From assembly GCA_003225515.1 (NCBI GenBank), contig QIAK01000253.1, positions 1 through 5,686 of the forward strand: a DNA stretch of 5,686 nucleotides, read 5' to 3'. The notes under the pieces were generated by a model. It had not been told where the DNA came from, searched no databases, and saw only the letters and a list, made by a program, of their open reading frames with translations. Each line of letters starts with the position of its first letter. The first letter of the stretch is position 1. The translations under genes and the position numbers were made by a program. Below are positions 1 through 5,686 of this stretch, piece after piece. The DNA comes from Acidobacteriota bacterium (lineage in GTDB: Bacteria; Acidobacteriota; Terriglobia; Terriglobales; Acidobacteriaceae).

Positions 1-1866
1 CGAATCCGAGGGAACACGCAGATTCGTCGCATGGCGCAAATCCGCACCGAACTTGAACTGGTGGTTACCCAGCATCTTGGTCCAGTTGTTGGCGAACTGG
101 TACCCTTGCTCCTTTTCGATCAAGGGACAGTTGCAACGGCCGATGTTGAGGTCCTCGCCGAATTGCATGTTGGACCCATTGCCGTCGAAGAAGAACGCCG
201 GCAAACCATTAGTTGTTACGTCCGAAGTGTTCAAACCGGGCAACCCCAGCGACGAAGCCGCGGTCGAATTGCCTTGGTCGTACTTTGTGGAATGCGGGTT
301 GTAACGGAAGTATCCAAAGCGGAAGTCGGTCAGCAAACTGCTGGACAATGTGTAATTGAAGCCGGCAGCCACACTGTAATTGTTGATTAAAGACTGGCCT
401 GCCAGACCCAGATAGCCCAGGCCAGGTCCGCCGATCGCGTCGCCGAATACTGGTCTGCCCGAGAGCAGGAAATGGGCATGGGTGTAGCGGCCGAAGATCT
501 GCAGTTTTTGACTCACGGAGTAATCGACGCGCCCAACGTATTGGTAGTCGTTGAAGCTCCCGCTTCCATTAGCGGTAAAGTTGTTCACCGTCCCGTTATG
601 ATCGCCAGTGGCGTTTGGCTTCGGCAACAGAGCCAGGATGTTCTCGGATGTCGTTAGGCCCGATCCCGAGAAGTTTGTGTCCACCGCCTGCAAGCTGGTG
701 AGCGGAATTTGGGTTGTACAAGGGTTACTTTGTGAGCAAGGCAGGGCAGGATTGGAGCCCGCGTTGTAGGCGGAGTACGATGTCCGTGAACCTTGGGGGT
801 CGTACGGGTTGTAAACAAAACCGCCTCCATTAAACCCCGCGTTCGTGTACTCACTTAAGTCGCAGGAGGTATTCGTTGCTGACGGCAACGCCAGACAGGT
901 TGATCGCACTAAGTCTGTAGGGACGCTACCTTTGTAGGAAACACCAGATTTGCGCCTCGTGCCTTCGTAGTTGGCGAAGAAAAAGAGTTTATTTTTGATA
1001 ACCGGCCCGCCTACCGAGCCACCATACTGCTTCCAGGTGTTGGGCACTGCCGAACCGGTAAATGGGTTCGTGGCTGGGCCCACCGGATCCAAGTCATAGA
1101 AATAACCGCTACCGTGAAACTGGTTGCTCCCCGACCTGGTATGGGCGCTCATGATTCCCGCCACAGCCTTGCCGAACTCGGCATCGTAGTTTTGGGTTGT
1201 GATCTTGGTTTCTTCGACCGCATCCAAGCTCGGATTCACGATGATGATCCCGAGAATCGGATCCTGGTTGTCGGTGCCATCCAAGTCGTAACCGGTGCCG
1301 CTGAAGTGCTGGCCGTTCACAAAGATCTGCTTGCTGCCCTGAGGATTCTCGGTGGCCGCGTGGCCCCATCCAGTGAGGATTTGAGTACCCGGGGAGAGCA
1401 ACTCTAAACTCTGAAAGTTCCGATTATAGACGGGCAATTCCTGCAACTGTTTACCCGAGACATCGGCGCGGTCCGTCTTGAGTTGAGGCGCTTCGCTGGT
1501 CACTTCCACCGTCTCCGACGCCCCCCCGACTTGGAAGTGGCCATCCTGGCGTGCCGCAGTGTCAGCCGACACTTGGATATCCTTAATCTCCAAAGCCTTA
1601 AAACCCGCAGCCGCGATCCGTACCGTGTAAATATCTGGGTTCAAGTGCGTGACGGAGTAGTTCCCACTCTCATTGGTCGTAGTCTCGGTCGAGACGTTCT
1701 TGGTCTGGCTGGTCGCTGTGACCTTCGCACCGTTGACAGCCGCGCCTGATGGGTCGGTGACGGTCCCCAGGATGCTGCCATATACCGCTTGACCGAATGC
1801 ATTCGATACGCACAAAATGCACAGTAGACTGAGCAGAGCCACTGCGATCCCTACAGACCTTTTCAT
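1..1866 (-). CDS. TonB-dependent receptor with carboxypeptidase-regulatory-like domain (C-terminus cut off by window edge)
   Basis: This is an outer-membrane beta-barrel receptor that would import a substrate using TonB energy; the substrate cannot be told from sequence. The frame is open for all 622 codons to the left edge, so the stop lies outside. The ATG at 1866-1864 follows an AGGAGG ribosome site by 6 nt. Residues 1-26 are a signal peptide (MKRS, then a hydrophobic core ending near NAFGQA). Residues about 28-112 form a carboxypeptidase-regulatory-like beta-sandwich (GTVTDPSGAAV, SGNYSV, YTVRIAAAGFK). The plug spans about 125-245 (ELPVYNRNF at 143, VNGQHFSGTGYDLDGTDN at 183, SGSNQFHGSGYFY at 245). 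The barrel begins around 275 and includes KNKLFFFANYEG (291-302). Such Oar-like receptors usually run about 1,000-1,200 residues, so roughly half is visible. Cysteines at 324/335, 377/383 and 578/580 could pair in external loops. It is divergent from a membrane winged-helix gene that may regulate it. The family call is firm; substrate and regulation are not. Confidence 0.93.
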   Translation of the reverse strand, partial: MKRSVGIAVALLSLLCILCVSNAFGQAVYGSILGTVTDPSGAAVNGAKVTATSQTKNVSTETTTNESGNYSVTHLNPDIYTVRIAAAGFKALEIKDIQVSADTAARQDGHFQVGGASETVEVTSEAPQLKTDRADVSGKQLQELPVYNRNFQSLELLSPGTQILTGWGHAATENPQGSKQIFVNGQHFSGTGYDLDGTDNQDPILGIIIVNPSLDAVEETKITTQNYDAEFGKAVAGIMSAHTRSGSNQFHGSGYFYDLDPVGPATNPFTGSAVPNTWKQYGGSVGGPVIKNKLFFFANYEGTRRKSGVSYKGSVPTDLVRSTCLALPSATNTSCDLSEYTNAGFNGGGFVYNPYDPQGSRTSYSAYNAGSNPALPCSQSNPCTTQIPLTSLQAVDTNFSGSGLTTSENILALLPKPNATGDHNGTVNNFTANGSGSFNDYQYVGRVDYSVSQKLQIFGRYTHAHFLLSGRPVFGDAIGGPGLGYLGLAGQSLINNYSVAAGFNYTLSSSLLTDFRFGYFRYNPHSTKYDQGNSTAASSLGLPGLNTSDVTTNGLPAFFFDGNGSNMQFGEDLNIGRCNCPLIEKEQGYQFANNWTKMLGNHQFKFGADLRHATNLRVPSDS

Positions 1867-1872
1867 GAACTT

Positions 1873-1878
1873 CCTCCT
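1873..1878 (-). promoter_or_regulatory. Strong Shine-Dalgarno site of the receptor gene
   Basis: The minus strand reads AGGAGG six bases before the ATG at 1866. This is a full-consensus ribosome binding site and fixes the start of the receptor. It is the only clear Shine-Dalgarno site in the window; the other three genes have weak or no such signal. Confidence 0.85.
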
Positions 1879-1927
1879 CAGAACTTTGTGAACGCGATTG
1901 CCCCAGAAATGCAGAGGGAGACTTGAT

Positions 1928-1978
1928 CACTGACAGTGCACTCGTAATACAAAACAATTAACTGGATTAAGTGTCACT
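1928..1978. promoter_or_regulatory. Possible operator: cluster of CACT/AGTG palindromes
   Basis: Three short inverted repeats share the same half-site. CACTG-A-CAGTG lies at 1928-1938, AGTGCACT (a perfect 8-bp palindrome overlapping the first) at 1935-1942, and AGTG-T-CACT at 1970-1978. The two AGTG half-sites start 35 bp apart, a little over three helical turns. The cluster sits in the middle of the divergent gap, where a regulator of both genes would bind. That it is an operator is inference; short palindromes also arise by chance. Confidence 0.35.
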
Positions 1979-2051
1979 AGGTCTGATACCGTTACTGGCG
2001 TAAAGTCCCAACATTGCAGTAAGATACATCGTTCTGTTACGTCCCTGTGAT

Positions 2052-3314
2052 ATGGCTGTAACGCACACCTTCGCTATCGGTCGGGAGCAATGCTTCCAGC
2101 AAATAGATAAACTTATTAAAAGCCATAGTCTGCACACCTCCGAGTCCCTGTGCAAACTGCTCCGCTACCTTGCCGAACATTCGCTTGATCACCCCGGCAT
2201 CGCACTGAAGGAGTACCAGATTGCCACCGAGGTACTAGGCCGTCCGACTGGCTTCGATCCTCAAAGCGACTCCACGGTTCGTGTGCAAGCTGGACGTCTT
2301 CGCGTAAAGCTCGCGGAGTATTACTCCCATGAAGGCGTGGATGATGCCATTGTGGTGGAAATCCCCAAGGGCTCGTATGCTCTCACATTTCATGTGCGGC
2401 CCGGCAAAGCTGCGATCCAGCCTGCCCCCATCTTGGATATCGAATCACATGAGTTGAAGGCTCAGGTTCCCGCACCGACTCGAGGATGGGCAATTGCAGT
2501 CGTCGTGCTTTCGGTGCTGTTGGCCGCAACTTTTTCGACGACCGCCTTCCTGCTATCGCAGCGCACGCGCACGCCGGACTCCGTCGTTCAAGCTGTTCCC
2601 GACGCTTATCAGATTTTTTGGAATCGTTTCGTCACGGCTCCGCAGCAGCCCTGGGTAATCTTCAGCAATGCCAGCTTCGTCGGCCATCCGAACACGAACA
2701 TGCATTACTTCAACTCCGCATCTGACGCGCGTAGTGTGATTCTGGATCACTACACCGGCGTGGGAGAGGTGCTCGCGGTTCACCAGCTTGACCATGTCTT
2801 CACTCTCCTCAATAGCCAGATTCGAGTGAAGCGCGGCGCGCTTTTTTCATTGGATGACGCCAAGAACAACGATCTGATCTTTATCGGATCTCCCGCCGAG
2901 AACCTCACGTTACTCGAAATTCCAGGCACGCAGCAGTTCGTTTTTCGGAAGGCGCCCGCTCCTCGCAACGGGGATGTGGAAGTGGTGAACGTCCATCCCG
3001 ATCGTGGTGAGCCTGAGACTTTCATCGCCAGTCCTTCCAATCAGCCGATCTCTGAGGACTATGCGGTGATTGGCCTTGAGCCGGGTATCGATCCGGTACG
3101 TTCTATGCTGATCCTGGCAGGAACTACAACGATGGGAACTCAGGCAGCGGCTGAGTATGTGTGCCGCGAGGATTCTCTTGCCGAACTACTGCGGCGTCTG
3201 GGTGTCTCCAAAGCGGGGGAGCTCATGCCATTCGAAGCGCTGTTGCGAGTGAAAGTGTCGCATGGCGTTCCGGTCAAGACTGATCTGCTGGCCGTCCGCA
3301 AACGCGCCAACTGA
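2052..3314 (+). CDS. Single-pass membrane protein with N-terminal cytoplasmic winged-helix domain (putative membrane-tethered regulator)
   Basis: This 420-residue protein probably binds DNA from the inner membrane, like ToxR or CadC. Residues about 10-113 resemble a winged helix: a helical part (SLCKLLRYLAEH, LKEYQIATEVLGR), then FDPQSDSTVRVQAGRLRVKL (68-87), comparable to the recognition-helix region of OmpR-type domains, and a wing-like VVEIPKGSYALTF (101-113). The same domain type heads many acidobacterial multidomain proteins. Residues 147-169 are a single transmembrane helix after TRGW, so the remaining 250 residues face the periplasm. I do not recognise that part; it contains VILDHYTGVGEVLAVHQL (229-246), NNDLIFIGSPAENL (272-285) and GLEPGIDPVRSMLILAGTT (341-359). 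There is no WD40, TolB or TPR segment. The ATG at 2052 is the only ATG/GTG/TTG start after an in-frame stop at 2001-2003, and no good Shine-Dalgarno precedes it. The gene is divergent from the receptor. DNA binding is inferred from the fold pattern, and a structural role without DNA binding is possible. Confidence 0.8.
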   Translation: MAVTHTFAIGREQCFQQIDKLIKSHSLHTSESLCKLLRYLAEHSLDHPGIALKEYQIATEVLGRPTGFDPQSDSTVRVQAGRLRVKLAEYYSHEGVDDAIVVEIPKGSYALTFHVRPGKAAIQPAPILDIESHELKAQVPAPTRGWAIAVVVLSVLLAATFSTTAFLLSQRTRTPDSVVQAVPDAYQIFWNRFVTAPQQPWVIFSNASFVGHPNTNMHYFNSASDARSVILDHYTGVGEVLAVHQLDHVFTLLNSQIRVKRGALFSLDDAKNNDLIFIGSPAENLTLLEIPGTQQFVFRKAPAPRNGDVEVVNVHPDRGEPETFIASPSNQPISEDYAVIGLEPGIDPVRSMLILAGTTTMGTQAAAEYVCREDSLAELLRRLGVSKAGELMPFEALLRVKVSHGVPVKTDLLAVRKRAN

Positions 3315-3323
3315 CCTCAAAGT

Positions 3324-3359
3324 GGCATTCTTTATGCTGCGACAAAGCATCGGAATGCC
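3324..3359. terminator. Two-tier stem-loop between convergent genes (putative bidirectional terminator)
   Basis: GGCATTC (3324-3330) pairs with GAATGCC (3353-3359), and inside it ATGCT (3334-3338) pairs with AGCAT (3346-3350) around a 7-nt loop. A small internal loop (TTT against CG) separates the stems, giving 12 base pairs in total. It begins 10 bp after the stop of the plus-strand gene and lies 25 bp beyond the stop of the TPR gene, so it could end both transcripts. There is no clear T-run on either side, so it is not a textbook intrinsic terminator and may instead be an mRNA 3'-end stabiliser. Confidence 0.55.
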
Positions 3360-3384
3360 CAAACCGATGGTCGAGGCAGCCTCT

Positions 3385-5160
3385 CTACGGCGCTGCCAAA
3401 TGCGCATCCAGTTCTGCCGCCCGTTGAAACTCCTTCTTCGCCTCGTCCGCCTGACCTTTCTGCCTCAACGCCACTGCAAGCTGATAGTGTGCGGCGGCGT
3501 AATTCGGCTCTGACTGGATCGCCGAACGGAACTGTGCAATGGCGCCATCGATATCGCCCGTGCCCAGCAGCCTCTTTCCCGAGTTCGTCGAAAATGTTGC
3601 CGATTGCAGACTGTTCGTCAAGGCAGCGAGCCTCGCTCCCGCCTTCGCTTCCTCGGCCGCACCTTGCGTATCGCCTGACTGCCGCAGCACTGCCGCCAGC
3701 GTCGTATGCGCCCCGGCAAAATCCGGCTGCAACCGGATTGCCTCGCGCAACGCGGCCGCAGCCTCAGGCAGTTTCCCTTGTTGCTTGAAAATCGTACCCA
3801 GTGTGTACTGCGCCTCCGCGTAGTTGGGTTGGATCTGAATCGCCTTCTGCAACTCCTCAGAAGCCTTGTCGAACTCTCCCCGTTGCCAGAACAGAATTCC
3901 GAGCGTGTAGTGCGCATCCGCCAGGTCGGGCTGCAATCGGATTGCATTCTGAAATTCAACCACGGCCTTATCCAGTTGATCCTTTAGCTTGTATGCAAGC
4001 CCAAGGTCGTAGTGCAGCGACGAATCATCGGGCGCCAGCTTCAGCGCGGCGTCCAGTTCCAAAATCGCCGCGTCAAAATCCGCCCGCTGCATATACGCAA
4101 TCGCCAGATTCCCGCGGAACGCTGCATCGGCCGGCCGCAACCGCGACGCCTTCTCGAGTTTCGGGATCGCTGCCTCCGCATTCCCTTTCTGAATCAGCGC
4201 CAGCCCCAGGTCGTTGTACACCTCTGCATCGTCGGGTCGCACTTTGATCGATTGCTCGAATGCTGCCACCGCGCAATCGGGATCGCCCGCATGCTGGCAA
4301 GCAAGCCCCAGTTCAACTTGCACTTCAAACCAGTCAGGCTTCAACGCGGCAGCTTTTCGCAATTCTTCGAGCGCCTCCGCCTTCTTGGATTGCGCCGCCA
4401 AAGTTTTTGAGAGATAGTAATGAGCCGCAGCATCCTGCGGAGCCAATTCCACCGCTTTCCCCAATTCGGCGGCGGCTTCGTCGAGTTGCTGCGCCTGCAA
4501 GCGCACCATGCCTATATGAAAGTGCGCCTGCTCAAGATTCGGTTGCAACCGCAGTGCTTCTTTGAACGATGCCTCGGCTTCCGCAAACTGACCGCGCTGC
4601 GCAAGAATCGTTCCCAGCTCGTCGCGTAAGTCCCCTCGTTCCGGAGCGAGTTCCACGGATCGCTTCATTTCCGACAAAGACTCGTCTCCCGGGCGCACGC
4701 TCACAATCTTCGCCAGCAACCGGTGCGCCTCGGCATTCGCGGGACCAATCTTCACCGCGCCCCGCGCTTCCTGCTCCGCCTCAGCGGACTTGCCCTGATT
4801 CGACAGCACGTTGACAAGCGTCAGCCGCGCCTCCACAAATGCCGGCTTCAATCTGATGGCAGTCCGAAGCCGCGCCACGGCGCCATCCGGATCTCCTTGT
4901 TGTGCCAGCGTCCAGCCCAGCGCAGATTGCGCCTCGGCATCATTCGGAGCTAGCTTCACGGCTTTTTCGAATTCCGTCCGGGCGCGCGCAACGTCTCCAG
5001 TCTTCACCGCCTCTATGCCGCGCTGCAATGCCTGCCGTTCAGCTGATCCCGCAGGAGCAGTCTGCGATCTCGCAGGAGCAGTCTGCCCCTGGGCCCCAGT
5101 CCCGGACGCAACCATAGCCATAATGAAAAAATAAACGAACCTGAAAGGGAGTCGGCGCAC
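3385..5160 (-). CDS. Secreted tetratricopeptide (TPR) repeat protein
   Basis: The 591-residue product is an exported TPR scaffold, probably periplasmic, likely mediating protein-protein contacts; its partner is unknown. Residues 1-25 form a signal peptide (RRLPFR, hydrophobic YFFIMAMVA, likely cleavage near TGAQG), followed by a Gln/Thr/Ala/Pro linker (26-39). TPRs fill the rest. The proline ending helix B recurs at 72, 106, 140, 173, 207, 241, 275, 309, 343, 377, 411, 445 and 479, a strict 34-residue period apart from one 33-residue unit (141-173). After a further unit the phase breaks at about 514-525 (TNSLQSATFSTNSGKRLL), and two repeats close the protein (523-590). I count about 15-16 repeats and no catalytic domain. 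The start is GTG (5160-5158): beginning at Met14 or Met16 would destroy the signal peptide, and no other start lies upstream. No clear Shine-Dalgarno is present. It is divergent from the phosphatase and convergent with the winged-helix gene. A lipoprotein is excluded because there is no lipobox cysteine. Confidence 0.92.
   Translation of the reverse strand: MRRLPFRFVYFFIMAMVASGTGAQGQTAPARSQTAPAGSAERQALQRGIEAVKTGDVARARTEFEKAVKLAPNDAEAQSALGWTLAQQGDPDGAVARLRTAIRLKPAFVEARLTLVNVLSNQGKSAEAEQEARGAVKIGPANAEAHRLLAKIVSVRPGDESLSEMKRSVELAPERGDLRDELGTILAQRGQFAEAEASFKEALRLQPNLEQAHFHIGMVRLQAQQLDEAAAELGKAVELAPQDAAAHYYLSKTLAAQSKKAEALEELRKAAALKPDWFEVQVELGLACQHAGDPDCAVAAFEQSIKVRPDDAEVYNDLGLALIQKGNAEAAIPKLEKASRLRPADAAFRGNLAIAYMQRADFDAAILELDAALKLAPDDSSLHYDLGLAYKLKDQLDKAVVEFQNAIRLQPDLADAHYTLGILFWQRGEFDKASEELQKAIQIQPNYAEAQYTLGTIFKQQGKLPEAAAALREAIRLQPDFAGAHTTLAAVLRQSGDTQGAAEEAKAGARLAALTNSLQSATFSTNSGKRLLGTGDIDGAIAQFRSAIQSEPNYAAAHYQLAVALRQKGQADEAKKEFQRAAELDAHLAAP
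5045..5086 (-). repeat. 21-bp in-frame tandem duplication in the TPR gene
   Basis: Positions 5045-5065 and 5066-5086 are adjacent copies of a 21-bp unit differing at one base (C5049 versus T5070), with 16 bases (CGCAGGAGCAGTCTGC) continuously identical. The duplication encodes consecutive heptapeptides QTAPARS and QTAPAGS just after the signal peptide, lengthening the flexible linker. Near identity at third codon positions suggests recent slippage. Confidence 0.85.
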
Positions 5161-5229
5161 GATGAATGAAGGAAGCTCTATCTTTTCCGCATTATATCGA
5201 AGGCCGTTCGGGATTATGATCTCCAGGAT
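5161..5229. promoter_or_regulatory. Short divergent promoter region between TPR protein and phosphatase
   Basis: Only 69 bp separate the two start codons. On the minus strand a perfect TATAAT (5196-5191) would serve the TPR gene and place the transcript start roughly 23 nt before its GTG, but no good -35 lies 16-18 bp upstream. On the plus strand TATGAT (5215-5220) is a five-of-six -10 match for the phosphatase; its transcript would begin almost at the ATG, so that mRNA could be leaderless. Both assignments are inference from consensus matching. Confidence 0.5.
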
Positions 5230-5686
5230 ATGAACTGCTCGCTCATTCAGCCGAAGCTATGGATTGGCCCCGATCCCCGGCTGGACGAAGATTTCCGCTA
5301 CCTGAAAGCCCTGCAGATTACGGCTATCCTCAGCTTGCAAGACAATGAAGATCGCGGGCTTGAGGGCATTCAGTCTGAACGAGAAGCAGCTCGCCGTGTC
5401 GCCATCGCATTCCACAATGTTCCCGTTAGAGATTTCAGTCGCGCCGACCTGCAACGCCGGCTACCCGATTGCGTCACCATGCTTGAACTTCTAACTGGCG
5501 AGGGACACAGCGTCTACGTACATTGCACAGCCGGCGTCAACCGCTCTCCCACCGTGGTTGCTGCTTATCTTCATTGGTGTGCGCAATGGCCGCTCGACAG
5601 GGCCCTGGCACATATTATGGAGTGCAGGCCATGTGGTCCGGATGATGAGGCAATTCGCAACGCAAAGTGGCATAGGCCTTCAGAAT
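5230..5686 (+). CDS. Dual-specificity-type protein phosphatase (C-terminus cut off by window edge)
   Basis: This is a small cytoplasmic cysteine phosphatase of the dual-specificity (DSP) fold; 152 codons are visible with no stop. The P-loop HCTAGVNRS (98-106) carries the nucleophile Cys99 and phosphate-binding Arg105 in the CX5R arrangement. Asp68 in VPVRDFSRAD is the probable general acid, 31 residues before the cysteine as expected for DSPs. The start (LIQPKLWIGPDPRLDEDFRYLKALQITAIL, read here as residues 5-34) is the usual first strand-helix of DSPs. There is no signal peptide or carbohydrate-binding module. After the P-loop come VVAAYLHW and CRPCGPDDEAIRNA (132-145), a tail resembling that of plant SEX4-type glucan phosphatases. 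The ATG at 5230 is the only start after an in-frame stop at 5167-5169; AGGA lies just one base before it, too close to be a normal ribosome site. The substrate may be phosphoprotein, phosphoglucan or another phosphoester, and is not decided by sequence. Confidence 0.88.
   Translation, partial: MNCSLIQPKLWIGPDPRLDEDFRYLKALQITAILSLQDNEDRGLEGIQSEREAARRVAIAFHNVPVRDFSRADLQRRLPDCVTMLELLTGEGHSVYVHCTAGVNRSPTVVAAYLHWCAQWPLDRALAHIMECRPCGPDDEAIRNAKWHRPSE

Larger units (their letters stand above)
1867..2051. promoter_or_regulatory. Divergent intergenic region between receptor and winged-helix membrane protein
   Basis: These 185 bp lie between two divergent start codons and must carry the 5' ends of both genes. 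The centre (about 1944-1970) is AT-rich, unlike the flanking genes. I see no convincing sigma70 -35/-10 pair for either gene. On the minus strand TATTAC (1949-1944) could be a -10, and on the plus strand TAAGAT (2020-2025) could be one, but neither has a good -35 at 16-18 bp. No small gene is apparent here. The palindromes at 1928-1942 and 1970-1978 are listed separately. Confidence 0.6.

Noticed and set aside
31..390. A 119-codon plus-strand frame at the left end
   Set aside because: It is antisense to the receptor barrel region, which translates cleanly for 622 codons on the minus strand.
1670..1957. A 95-codon minus-strand frame spanning the receptor start and the upstream gap
   Set aside because: It is out of frame with the receptor, whose own start has a consensus ribosome site and signal peptide; the alternative translation shows nothing recognisable.
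1981..1991. Imperfect palindrome GGTCTGATACC before the winged-helix gene
   Set aside because: Only 8 of 10 arm positions pair and the element is isolated, so chance is the simplest explanation.
3601..4000. Recurrent near-identical DNA words such as CGGATTGC inside the TPR gene
   Set aside because: These reflect the repeated IRLQP-type residues of successive TPR units with similar codons; they are not a separate DNA repeat element or CRISPR array.
3801..4247. A 148-codon open frame on the plus strand opposite the TPR gene
   Set aside because: It lies fully antisense to a confident TPR gene, its Ala/Pro/Arg-rich translation has no domain pattern, and several similar frames occur opposite the same GC-rich repeats.
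5257..5673. Two short minus-strand frames opposite the phosphatase
   Set aside because: The plus strand carries an intact DSP P-loop and acid loop, so these are shadows.

Overview
The window most likely comes from an Acidobacteriota chromosome. Three things point there: a TonB-dependent receptor with an N-terminal carboxypeptidase-regulatory-like domain and an LFFFANYEG motif, a membrane protein with the winged-helix domain common in that phylum, and a long secreted TPR protein. The phylum call rests on my recognition of these families; no search was run.

There are four protein-coding genes, two of them cut by the window edges, arranged as two divergent pairs that meet tail to tail. On the left, a TonB-dependent outer-membrane receptor (minus strand, 1-1866) runs off the left edge with 622 codons visible. 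It is separated by 185 bp (1867-2051) from a plus-strand gene (2052-3314) for a 420-residue single-pass membrane protein with a cytoplasmic winged helix and an unrecognised extracytoplasmic domain. The gap holds a small cluster of CACT/AGTG palindromes. On the right, a minus-strand gene (3385-5160) encodes a secreted protein of about 15-16 TPR repeats. It is divergent, across only 69 bp, from a plus-strand dual-specificity-type phosphatase (5230 to the right edge). The two central genes converge across 70 bp containing a two-tier stem-loop (3324-3359).

The best functional hypothesis is that the membrane-tethered winged-helix protein regulates the divergent receptor, itself, or both, in ToxR/CadC style. 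This rests on gene arrangement and palindromes only. The phosphatase has a P-loop close to, but not matching, the glucan-phosphatase signature. I see no rRNA, tRNA, CRISPR array, insertion sequence or phage gene. Apart from the two short intergenic gaps and the convergent spacer, the window is fully coding, and I found no clear undescribed multi-gene system.
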